This document shows, in pieces, positions 1 through 5,205 of a stretch of DNA of 5,538 nucleotides; position 1 is the stretch's first letter; every line of letters begins with the position of its first letter. The stretch lies in the NCBI GenBank assembly GCA_905193085.1, contig CAJJNI010000169.1:1-5538 (forward strand). Direction: 5' to 3'. The DNA is from an uncultured Lachnospiraceae bacterium. GTDB taxonomy: Bacteria > Bacillota > Clostridia > Lachnospirales > Lachnospiraceae. The position numbers and the translations under genes were made by a program. The notes beneath the pieces were generated by a model, which saw nothing but the letters and a program-made list of their open reading frames with translations, was not told where the DNA came from and searched no databases.

Positions 1-585
1 TGCCTGAGAAGAAGCCGAAAATTTATTATGCTCATTGTCATATTGCACATCTGAATTTTCATATAATATGCTCCAAAGTTTCTGCACCAATGCAGCTGTA
101 ATAAGTTCACATTCTGAATTGTTTTTCTGCAATGCTATTATTTCTTTCATAATCAATAAAATCTCCGCCTGCCATGCTGTTTTATCCGTAAATACCTGAA
201 AATTTAATTTTGAAGTCATCACCGGCAAAACATATTTATCATAAATCAAACTGTTCTGACACGCTATAAATTCCGGCAAACATAAAAAATTCGGAATAAC
301 TGCATTATCCGTAGAATAAAAGCGATGTAGCACTTTTGTATTTATAAATATTCCATCTCCTTCAGACAATGAAATTTGATTTTCTCCAACACTAGCAGAG
401 ACTGTCCCTGATTCATTATACACAAATTCAAATTCTGTATGCCAATGCCACTCAATACAGTTAAAATCATACAACCGCAAATTATCGTAATAAAATTTAA
501 AAGGGTATGCTGTAGTGCCATGTTGTAATGTTTCCATTAAATTTTCGTCTGTTATTATTTTATTATAAGAAGTATTAAAATTCAT
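1..585 (-). CDS. AraC-family transcriptional regulator, N-terminal cupin part (3' end outside window)
   Basis: Reading the minus strand from ATG at 585 gives 195 open codons that run off the left edge without a stop. The start is supported by AGAAGG at 592-597, six bases upstream. Residues 30-100 look like the AraC-type cupin sensor: the motif H47-W-H49-T-E-F-E53 followed by V-Y-N-E-S-G matches the HxHxxxE metal/sugar-binding strand of these regulators, and L73-S-E-G-D-G-I-F-I then N-T-K-V-L-H87 matches the second cupin half, which ends in 'P/TxxxH'. Residues 135-180 are helical, as in the linker/dimer region. The C-terminal double helix-turn-helix that would bind DNA is not in the window, so the family call rests on the N-terminus. 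The gene is divergent from a major facilitator transporter, and the usual inference is that it senses the transported compound and controls that promoter. The ligand is unknown. Confidence 0.85.
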   Translation of the reverse strand, partial: MNFNTSYNKIITDENLMETLQHGTTAYPFKFYYDNLRLYDFNCIEWHWHTEFEFVYNESGTVSASVGENQISLSEGDGIFINTKVLHRFYSTDNAVIPNFLCLPEFIACQNSLIYDKYVLPVMTSKLNFQVFTDKTAWQAEILLIMKEIIALQKNNSECELITAALVQKLWSILYENSDVQYDNEHNKFSASSQA

Positions 586-591
586 TACAAA

Positions 592-597
592 CCTTCT
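592..597 (-). promoter_or_regulatory. Ribosome binding site of the AraC-type regulator
   Basis: AGAAGG on the minus strand lies six bases before the ATG at 585. It fixes the start of the regulator. Confidence 0.6.
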
Positions 598-601
598 TTC
601 A

Positions 602-673
602 ATATACCATTAATTAAAACTAGCAATACACTATTAATTAAAACCATCAATACACTATTAATTAAAACCATCA
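602..673. repeat. Three tandem copies of a 24-bp direct repeat in the regulator leader
   Basis: Units occupy 602-625, 626-649 and 650-673. The second and third are identical; the first differs at four positions. All share the core ATTAATTAAAAC, which contains the palindrome TTAATTAA. They sit between the predicted regulator promoter (689-718) and its start codon (585), so they would be in the transcribed leader. The 24-bp spacing is a little over two helical turns, which would place the copies on nearly the same DNA face. They could be regulator-binding sites for autoregulation, or simply a slippage-prone AT-rich array. Function is inference. Confidence 0.85.
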
Positions 674-688
674 ATTGCATTTTACGAT

Positions 689-718
689 ATTATACAATAA
701 ATATGCGATATATTTCAA
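689..718 (-). promoter_or_regulatory. Predicted sigma-70-type promoter of the AraC-type regulator
   Basis: On the minus strand TTGAAA (718-713) is followed after 18 bases by a perfect TATAAT (694-689). Transcription would start near 682, giving a leader of about 100 bases that contains the 24-bp repeats. Its -35 box meets that of the divergent transporter promoter. Confidence 0.55.
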
Positions 719-746
719 TGACAAACCTTTACAATTGTTATATAAT
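718..746 (+). promoter_or_regulatory. Predicted sigma-70-type promoter of the MFS transporter
   Basis: ATGACA (718-723, one mismatch to TTGACA) and a perfect TATAAT (741-746) are separated by 17 bases. Transcription would start near 753, about 200 bases before the start codon, so the 35-bp repeat array would be in the mRNA leader. A second TATAAT at 776-781 has no good -35 box at the right distance. Confidence 0.55.
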
Positions 747-783
747 GCAGTTTAACTAATACATAACATGTACTATATAATAA

Positions 784-916
784 GATTTAGTATTAGCATG
801 CTATCAGCTTTATTTTACAATTTAATTTTGGCATGCTATCTGCTTTATTTTACGATTTAGTATTAGCATGATATTTACTATATTTTATTTTGGGCATAAT
901 ATCTGCCATATTTTTC
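784..916. repeat. About 3.7 degenerate copies of a 35-bp direct repeat in the transporter leader
   Basis: Units are 784-818, 819-853, 854-888 and a shortened fourth copy up to about 916. The shared part is GCATGCTATCNGCTTTATTTT, found in full form in the first two units and degenerate in the third and fourth. GCATG anchors begin at 796, 831 and 866, exactly 35 apart, and GCATA begins at 894 after a 7-bp contraction. The first unit contains the ten-base palindrome TAGCATGCTA. The array lies between the predicted transporter promoter and its ribosome binding site. It could hold operators for the divergent regulator or shape the mRNA leader; neither is shown by sequence alone. Confidence 0.85.
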
Positions 917-940
917 AGTTTATGTCTTTATTTTTTTATT

Positions 941-945
941 GGAGG
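941..945 (+). promoter_or_regulatory. Ribosome binding site that sets the MFS start
   Basis: A perfect GGAGG lies six bases before ATG 952. The reading frame is open further upstream to an ATG at 868, but that codon falls inside the third 35-bp repeat and has no Shine-Dalgarno sequence, so 952 is preferred. Confidence 0.85.
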
Positions 946-951
946 TTTATA

Positions 952-2121
952 ATGAATTACAGAAAAACTCTGAAAGCCTGTTACCTCGGCTTTATAACCC
1001 AGGCAATTTCTGCAAATTTTGCACCATTGTTATTTTTAACATTTCATAGAACTTATAATATACCTTTTGGAAAAATTGCATTTATCTCTACCATTTTTTT
1101 CTTTACTCAATTATTAATTGATTTATTCTGTGCAAAATTCGTCGACAAAATCGGCTATAGAAAAAGCATTGTTATATCGGAACTGCTGTCAGCCGTCGGA
1201 CTTATATGTTTAGCCTTTTTGCCTGATTTTATCAGGAATCCGTATATCGGCATCATTATAAGTGTTATTATATACGCAATTGGCAGCGGGCTTATCGAAG
1301 TATTGGTCAGTCCTATTGTTGAAGCATGTCCATTTGATAACAAAGATAGTGTTATGAGCCTTTTACATTCTTTTTATTGCTGGGGTTCTGTCGGTGTCAT
1401 ACTGCTTTCAACAGTATTTTTTACAATTTTTGGAATAAATAACTGGAATATTCTTGCCTGCATATGGGCACTGCTGCCACTATATAATATTTATAATTTT
1501 ATGACATGCCCGATTGAACATCTGACAGATGATGGCGAAGGACTTGGCATCAAAAAACTTTTCAATATTCCTATGTTCTGGGTTGCCATCATTTTAATGA
1601 TTTGTGCCGGTGCAAGTGAATTATCAATGTCACAGTGGGCATCTGCATATGTTGAATCCGCTCTTGGAATTCCAAAAAGGATTGGCGATATTGCAGGACC
1701 ATGTCTTTTTTCTGCTGCAATGGGAATCAGTCGGTTATTTTATGGAAAATACGGAGAAAAAATAGATTTAAAGAAATTTATGGTATTCTCAGGAATTTTG
1801 TGCCTGATTTGTTATTTACTTACCTCACTTGGCGCAAGCCCTGCTCTTGGTCTTATCGGCTGCATACTCTGTGGTTTTTCCGTCGGCATTATGTGGCCCG
1901 GAACAATCAGCATAACCTCTGTAAAAATTCCTCTCGGCGGAACATCAATGTTTGCACTGCTTGCAATGGCCGGAGATATGGGAGGTTCAATAGGTCCATA
2001 CATAATAGGGTATATTACACAGACTGCAAATAACAACCTGAAAGCCGGAATGTTAGCTGCTTGTATTTTTCCTATAGTGCTTGTTATATCTATATGTATA
2101 TTAAGCCGTTTACACGAGTAA
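952..2121 (+). CDS. Major facilitator superfamily transporter, probable sugar/solute permease
   Basis: This gene encodes 389 residues from ATG 952. The protein is strongly hydrophobic, with about twelve membrane segments in two halves separated by a polar loop around residues 187-203 (E-H-L-T-D-D-G-E-G-L-G-I-K-K). The loop after the second segment carries the MFS signature region D65-K-I-G-Y-R-K-S72, and the second half has the weaker equivalent Y264-G-K-Y-G-E-K. Residues 139-148 (H-S-F-Y-C-W-G-S-V-G) resemble the fifth-segment motif of the fucose/glucose-galactose permease (FHS) type. Its length is typical for MFS permeases. It should act in the cytoplasmic membrane as a secondary transporter; the substrate cannot be read from sequence. 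It is divergent from an AraC-type regulator, which suggests inducible uptake of a carbohydrate or similar nutrient. No frame damage is seen. Confidence 0.88.
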   Translation: MNYRKTLKACYLGFITQAISANFAPLLFLTFHRTYNIPFGKIAFISTIFFFTQLLIDLFCAKFVDKIGYRKSIVISELLSAVGLICLAFLPDFIRNPYIGIIISVIIYAIGSGLIEVLVSPIVEACPFDNKDSVMSLLHSFYCWGSVGVILLSTVFFTIFGINNWNILACIWALLPLYNIYNFMTCPIEHLTDDGEGLGIKKLFNIPMFWVAIILMICAGASELSMSQWASAYVESALGIPKRIGDIAGPCLFSAAMGISRLFYGKYGEKIDLKKFMVFSGILCLICYLLTSLGASPALGLIGCILCGFSVGIMWPGTISITSVKIPLGGTSMFALLAMAGDMGGSIGPYIIGYITQTANNNLKAGMLAACIFPIVLVISICILSRLHE

Positions 2122-2139
2122 TTTCGTGAAACGGCTTTT
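2103..2139 (+). terminator. Rho-independent terminator of the MFS gene, overlapping its stop codon
   Basis: Arms 2103-2117 and 2124-2137 pair over 14 bp (AAGCCGTTT/AAACGGCTT plus CACGA/TCGTG with one bulged A at 2112) around a six-base loop, followed by a short T run. The left arm lies in the final codons and the TAA (2119-2121) is in the loop. The minus-strand version also folds and could stop convergent transcription, although its T run is poorer. Confidence 0.8.
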
Positions 2140-2152
2140 AAAGCAAAAACTG

Positions 2153-2499
2153 TTATATCCTGTAAACCGGCCTTTATTTCATCACAGCTGAAATCATTCT
2201 GTTCCAGGAAATTATCCGTCTTTTTATTCAAATACGAATAAAACAAAATAGCTATCTCCAGACATTTTTATCTCCAGACATTTTTTATCTCCAGATTCTG
2301 ACATATCGTATATTTTGTTTTCAGCCTCATTAATTTGGCCATCATCAACCATATCCGTCTGCAATTTCAATGTTTGCCTATCTTCCTCACTATCAAGCAG
2401 CTCTTCTGTCGGAGATTCCGTATCAACATTAAATAAAACTTTTATAATTGCTCTTATCATTTCTTTTATAAGACGCATAATATAATCTTCTTCTAACAT
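2153..2499 (-). pseudogene. DUF6483-like small protein, frameshifted by a 16-nt tandem duplication
   Basis: The intact frame starts at ATG 2499 (M-L-E-E-D-Y-I-M-R-L-I) and as read ends at a TAA (2226-2224) after 91 residues, with an odd tail (S-Y-F-V-L-F-V-F-E). Near residues 69-80 the DNA holds consecutive copies of a repeat: 17 nt (2295-2279), 16 nt (2278-2263) and a 10-nt partial copy (2262-2253). Removing the 16-nt copy in silico makes the frame continue as G-D-K-K-C-L-E-I-A-I-L-F-Y-S-Y-L-N-K-K and then D-F-S-C-D-E-I-K-A-G-L-Q-D-I, a helical ending that fits the DUF6483-like family and gives about 110 residues, the normal size. The restored frame has no stop near 2150 and reads on into antisense of the transporter, so the 3' end also seems altered; a TAA at 2155-2153 lies in the other frame. 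The family is of unknown function and was recognised from memory. The start lies three bases after the upstream DUF6897-like stop (TAG TAA ATG), with GGGGTGA inside that gene's last codons, which suggests translational coupling. A truncated but expressed protein is possible. Confidence 0.6.
2253..2295. repeat. Short tandem repeat (17 + 16 + 10 nt) inside the DUF6483-like gene
   Basis: On the minus strand the unit is TCTGGAGATAAAAATG. The first copy has one extra A, the second is exact, and the third stops after TCTGGAGATA. The middle copy is the one whose removal restores the downstream frame. Confidence 0.9.
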
Positions 2500-2502
2500 T
2501 TA

Positions 2503-2712
2503 CTATTCACCCCATATAGTTGCCCGCTTTCCATTTTTATGCGGATATTCGCGGACTTTCATCACATAATCTAAATTAACAACCTGTAATTTTCCGTTAT
2601 TGTCAAGAACAACTCCATTATCAGTAACTTCTGTTACAACTCCGTCGGCATTTCCTTCCAATAATTTAATATATACATCTTTTCCAATAAAACGCTGTAC
2701 AAGCTCTTTCAT
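2503..2712 (-). CDS. DUF6897-like protein, shorter product from the internal start
   Basis: This is the same frame begun at ATG 2712, giving 69 residues, which is close to the usual length of stand-alone DUF6897-like proteins. AAGGAGA at 2725-2719 sits six bases upstream, as strong a site as that of the longer form. This form lacks the membrane segment and would be cytoplasmic. If only one start is used, this is the one I would expect from family size; the evidence for the longer form is the equally good site at 2853. Confidence 0.65.
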   Translation of the reverse strand: MKELVQRFIGKDVYIKLLEGNADGVVTEVTDNGVVLDNNGKLQVVNLDYVMKVREYPHKNGKRATIWGE

Positions 2713-2853
2713 TACAATTCTCCTTTTCTGATTTATAATCCTGTTTTTTACAATATGTCTGTCTGCAACATATCGCCGCCTCTTTTTTTGTGGTATGTAA
2801 AGTAAAAATACCGCAACCAAAAGGACAAAATAAACACTCCATAAATTCTGCAT
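2503..2853 (-). CDS. Small membrane-anchored protein with C-terminal DUF6897-like domain
   Basis: This is a 116-residue frame from ATG 2853, supported by AAGGAGT at 2864-2858 (AGGAG five bases before the start). Residues 4-20 form one membrane segment (V-Y-F-V-L-L-V-A-V-F-L-L-Y-I), followed by a strongly basic stretch (Q-K-K-R-R-R), giving an N-out/C-in anchor. From M48 the sequence M-K-E-L-V-Q-R-F-I-G-K-D, then V-V-L-D-N-N-G-K, V-N-L-D-Y-V and R-E-Y-P looks like DUF6897, a small beta-barrel-like family of about 65-70 residues found in clostridia; its function is unknown to me. A second ribosome binding site precedes M48, so the gene may make two products, or it may be a fusion of a short membrane protein with a separate DUF6897 gene. 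The HD remnant lies upstream and the broken DUF6483-like gene is three bases downstream. Confidence 0.6.
   Translation of the reverse strand: MQNLWSVYFVLLVAVFLLYIPQKKRRRYVADRHIVKNRIINQKRRIVMKELVQRFIGKDVYIKLLEGNADGVVTEVTDNGVVLDNNGKLQVVNLDYVMKVREYPHKNGKRATIWGE
2719..2725 (-). promoter_or_regulatory. Internal ribosome binding site before M48 of the DUF6897-like gene
   Basis: AAGGAGA on the minus strand, six bases before ATG 2712, lies entirely within the longer frame. It is the main reason to think of separate or dual initiation. Confidence 0.7.
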
Positions 2854-2872
2854 ATTTACTCCTTTTTATTTA

Positions 2873-3044
2873 TCAAACAAGCTCATTTAAAACCTGCTGT
2901 ATCCGCGGTCATTTTATAAAAATAGTCTTCCATAGGATTCCTCAATGTATGTTGTACCGCATCTGCATCTTTTATAATTTCATCAAACCAGTTTCCTGCA
3001 ATATTTTTGTCACTGTGGTTATAAATTCTGTTATAGTGTATCAT
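2873..3044 (-). pseudogene. Remnant of an HD-domain protein (C-terminal part only)
   Basis: ATG 3044 opens 53 codons to TGA at 2885-2883. The product reads I-Y-N-H-S-D-K, then W-F-D-E-I-I-K-D-A-D-A-V-Q-H and R-N-P-M-E-D-Y-F-Y-K. This resembles the C-terminal part of HD-superfamily phosphohydrolases, where 'HSDK' and 'KDAD' (with the last metal-binding Asp) recur; the N-terminal H and HD residues are absent. The tail looks frameshifted. Adding one A to the A run at 2912-2915 gives Y-F-Y-K-N-D-R-G-Y-S-R-F, and adding one T to the run at 2889-2892 gives F-L-N-E-L-V and TGA at 2875-2873. An in-frame TAG lies four codons before the ATG. I infer a 5'-deleted, decaying gene. A weak GAGAGG lies before the ATG, so a small expressed protein cannot be excluded. 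Confidence 0.5.
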
Positions 3045-3062
3045 GTTTCCTCTCTATGTCAA
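3035..3062 (-). promoter_or_regulatory. Possible promoter reading into the DUF6897/DUF6483-like genes
   Basis: A perfect TTGACA (3062-3057) is followed after 16 bases by TACACT (3040-3035), preceded by TG as in an extended -10. It would start transcription inside the HD remnant and serve the downstream small genes. The -10 matches only four of six positions. Confidence 0.35.
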
Positions 3063-3277
3063 CCCAAAATAACATATTATTATCAATCTTCTATTTAAAA
3101 ACAATTCCCACCTGAAATCATTATTTAAACGATTTTTTGAGCAAATATTGTATATATTTACTTATTATTATCATTATAAATCCTTAGAAACTCTCTTCGT
3201 TAGTTTATCAGGTTAGTAATACCAGCACCAAAATCTTGTGTAAGCACATGCTTTCACTATTTCTTGCGTAAATTTAC
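3045..3277. other. AT-rich intergenic stretch without a convincing gene
   Basis: No reading frame of useful length was found on either strand. The only gene-like signal is a 17-codon minus-strand frame (ATG 3174, stop at 3123-3121) with AAGGA six bases upstream; it looks like a start site left without a gene body. The stretch also contains the missing upstream half expected for the HD remnant, but no HD sequence was recognisable in any frame. Confidence 0.6.
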
Positions 3278-3310
3278 AAAACCCCAGAGACTTAAGCCTC
3301 CGAGGTTTTT
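3278..3310 (-). terminator. Terminator of the surface-protein gene
   Basis: A 14-bp stem pairs 3309-3296 with 3291-3278 around the loop TTAA, read on the minus strand. Three of its pairs are G-U in minus-strand RNA but would be A-C mismatches in plus-strand RNA, so the hairpin is built for minus-strand transcription. It lies about 90 bases after the TAG at 3399-3397. Confidence 0.75.
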
Positions 3311-3396
3311 AATGACAATAGTATTAATTATTTTTTATAAATCTCATTATGTATACAAATAAAAACTTGCATATTCACATTCGTTTTGTTGTATTT

Positions 3397-4989
3397 CTAG
3401 CAATCACATTTATCTTTTCTTTTTAAGATAACTCCACCTAAACAAATTATTGATGCACCCATGATAGATATCCAAAGACCTACGGAATTTGTATCACCAG
3501 TCTTTGGTGCTGCTGACTGTTCATTTGTATTTTTTACCTCAGCATCATTATTATTCTGTGTATTATTTGTCTGGTTATTCTGAATATTTGAACCTGGAGT
3601 TTCTGTAACAGGTGCCACTGTTGTCGGGACTTTTGTTGCCGGTGTTTCTGTTGTTGGAGCCTCTGTTACCGGTGCTTCTGTTGTTGGAACTTCTGTTACC
3701 GGTGCTTCTGTTGTTGGGGCTTCTGTTACCGGTGCTTCTGTTGTTGGGGCCTCTGTTACTGGCGGTTCTGTTGTTGGAGCCTCTGTTACTGGCGGTTCTG
3801 TTGTTGGTGGCACTGTTACTGGCGGTTCTGTTGTTGGTGGCTCTGTAGGTTGTTCTTCATCAATTACTGTTAAAACTACCACTTCAGATGTTACACTTCC
3901 GGCAGAATTACTTATAATGCACTGATATTTAAAACCATTACAATCCTTATCTAATGTAGAAGTGGTATAAGAATTACCAGTTGCTTCTGCTATATCTACA
4001 AACCCATTTCCATCATTTCTATCAATCTGCCATTGATAAACCAAATCTGTTCCTGTTGCTTCAACTGTAAATGTAGCTTCTTCTCCTGCTTTATTAGTTG
4101 CTTCTTTTGGCTGTACCGCAATAACCGGTACTTCTAGTGCAGGATCCTCAGTCTCTATTTGTTTGAAAGTTACTTGAATAGAATGACTTTCTTTCACATC
4201 AGCAAATGTATAGCTGTCTGCTACACTTACATTGGTTCCATCTACAGTTAAACTCTCAATCTCATAACCTTCATCTGCTGTTATTGTAAATGTCTTACTA
4301 TTACCCTCTGCTACGTTGACAGAACCACTTGGTGAAATACTTCCATGCTCTCCTGCACTTGCAGTAATCTCATACATGGTAGGTGCCACCCAGTCTGTAA
4401 TATCTAAATTTGCAACAATTTCAACTTCTGATGTCTGTTCTGTAGTAGAAAGCAGATAACCTGCTCCACCCATCAATGCATCAGCGAGGAAAACAACATA
4501 TCCATTTTCTGAATCATATGCCACAGCTACACCGTATGCAATGTGTTTACCGTTATCTTTTAACTCATGAATCACGATATCATCTTCATTTAATTCTCCA
4601 TATCGTGATACACAATCAGCAACAATATCAGCTAAATATTCTGGGTTTTCTACACTATCTTTAACATTTGAATATGTTCCCATATTTGTAAGTGTCCAAC
4701 TTCCCTGACTGTCTGCTCTTGACTGTCCCGGACCCAAAACAGGCCCAGACAAACTATATGCCTTAATTACATCTCCTTTTTTCGGATAAGCAGGTGTTCT
4801 CTGAACATCATACGCATATGAGAATTGTACCTCTTCTAACTTTGTTGTTTCCTTAGAAAATGTATTCTTTGCACTTACCTTCACTGTCGAAAGTGTACCA
4901 AGTACACCTGCTACAACAATTAAAAATGCTAATACAAGAGAACTTCCTTTTCCAAAACATTTTTTAAAATTTTTTGTTATACCTTTCAT
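3397..4989 (-). CDS. Sortase-anchored multidomain surface protein
   Basis: This gene encodes 530 residues. I prefer ATG 4989 over the ATG two codons upstream (4995), because AAGGAG sits seven bases before 4989 but only one base before 4995. Residues 1-40 are a Sec signal peptide: lysines, a hydrophobic core at 17-34 and likely cleavage after V-S-A40. Residues 55-200 form a domain I do not recognise. Residues 206-277 resemble a divergent InlB-type B-repeat (Y-E-I-T-A-S-A-G-E-H-G-S-I, then G-Y-E-I-E-S-L-T-V-D-G). Residues 288-375 are Ig-like, with W320, C350 and Y-Q-C357-I-I-S-N-S-A-G. Residues 381-465 are an extended stalk of ten-residue Pro/Thr/Glu repeats, then an Asn/Gln-rich linker (470-490). 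A494-P-K-T-G-D499 is the sortase motif, followed by a membrane segment (about 503-522) and K-R-K-D-K-C-D-C. It should be covalently attached to the wall, projecting the N-terminal domains. The role may be adhesion or binding; the ligand is unknown. It is transcribed alone. Confidence 0.88.
   Translation of the reverse strand: MKGITKNFKKCFGKGSSLVLAFLIVVAGVLGTLSTVKVSAKNTFSKETTKLEEVQFSYAYDVQRTPAYPKKGDVIKAYSLSGPVLGPGQSRADSQGSWTLTNMGTYSNVKDSVENPEYLADIVADCVSRYGELNEDDIVIHELKDNGKHIAYGVAVAYDSENGYVVFLADALMGGAGYLLSTTEQTSEVEIVANLDITDWVAPTMYEITASAGEHGSISPSGSVNVAEGNSKTFTITADEGYEIESLTVDGTNVSVADSYTFADVKESHSIQVTFKQIETEDPALEVPVIAVQPKEATNKAGEEATFTVEATGTDLVYQWQIDRNDGNGFVDIAEATGNSYTTSTLDKDCNGFKYQCIISNSAGSVTSEVVVLTVIDEEQPTEPPTTEPPVTVPPTTEPPVTEAPTTEPPVTEAPTTEAPVTEAPTTEAPVTEVPTTEAPVTEAPTTETPATKVPTTVAPVTETPGSNIQNNQTNNTQNNNDAEVKNTNEQSAAPKTGDTNSVGLWISIMGASIICLGGVILKRKDKCDC
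3595..3849 (-). repeat. 30-bp tandem repeats coding the Pro/Thr/Glu stalk
   Basis: About eight and a half copies of a 30-nt unit encode P-V-T-E-A-P-T-T-E-A with small changes (E-P-P, V-P-P, E-V-P, A-T-K-V-P). The middle copies are the most alike and the outer ones the most diverged, as expected for an array that grows and shrinks by recombination. The unit is a multiple of three, so copy changes keep the frame. The plus-strand frame here, made mostly of leucine, proline and valine, is a shadow. Confidence 0.9.
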
Positions 4990-5045
4990 AAACATTCTCC
5001 TTTCTCCGTTATGTAAATTACAATATATTGTTATATATTTGTTTT

Positions 5046-5074
5046 ATTATATAATTAATTTTGGCATTTTAGAA
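5046..5074 (-). promoter_or_regulatory. Possible promoter of the surface-protein gene
   Basis: A perfect TATAAT (5051-5046) with TTCTAA (5074-5069) 17 bases upstream; the -35 matches only three of six positions. The start would be near 5039, giving a leader of about 50 bases. The good -10 with a weak -35 may mean that an activator is needed. Confidence 0.35.
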
Positions 5075-5091
5075 AACATCTGAATGAAATG

Positions 5092-5107
5092 CACTCTATT
5101 CGGAGTG
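5092..5107. promoter_or_regulatory. Inverted repeat upstream of the surface-protein promoter
   Basis: CACTC (5092-5096) and GAGTG (5103-5107) are separated by six bases and flanked on both sides by GAAATG/AAATG direct repeats (5087-5091 and 5107-5111). It lies just upstream of the predicted -35 box, where an activator site could be. It is short, so chance is possible. Confidence 0.25.
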
Positions 5108-5205
5108 AAATGTAAATGTATGATATAACACCTTATTTTATTCATTAAGGTAATCAAAAAATTTTCTCATTAAATTTGTACTGTAAAAAAATAACACAGA
5201 AGCAC

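Noticed and set aside
602..916. CRISPR array
   Set aside because: Units are contiguous without unique spacers, and the two families are different and AT-rich; they are tandem direct repeats.
868..951. N-terminal extension of the transporter from ATG 868
   Set aside because: No ribosome binding site, the ATG is part of the 35-bp repeat, and the extra 28 residues are low-complexity; GGAGG before ATG 952 is far better.
1812..2246. Minus-strand 144-residue frame
   Set aside because: Only its first 30 or so residues have meaning, as the out-of-frame tail of the DUF6483-like gene; the remainder is antisense of the transporter.
2790..3098. Plus-strand 102-residue frame
   Set aside because: Antisense to the HD remnant and the small membrane protein; no ribosome binding site and no family-like sequence.
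3121..3174. 17-codon minus-strand frame with AAGGA ribosome binding site
   Set aside because: Too short and low-complexity (isoleucine/lysine) to support as a gene; noted only within the intergenic description.
2103..3310. Insertion sequence or integrated element explaining the gene decay
   Set aside because: No transposase or integrase frame, terminal inverted repeats or target-site duplication could be found.
3612..3848. Plus-strand frame rich in leucine, proline and valine
   Set aside because: It is the antisense of the 30-bp repeats in the surface-protein stalk, with no own start signal.
5130..5151. ACCTTA/TAAGGT inverted repeat between tuf and the surface-protein gene
   Set aside because: Six-base arms with a ten-base AT-rich loop and no nearby signal; expected by chance in this composition.
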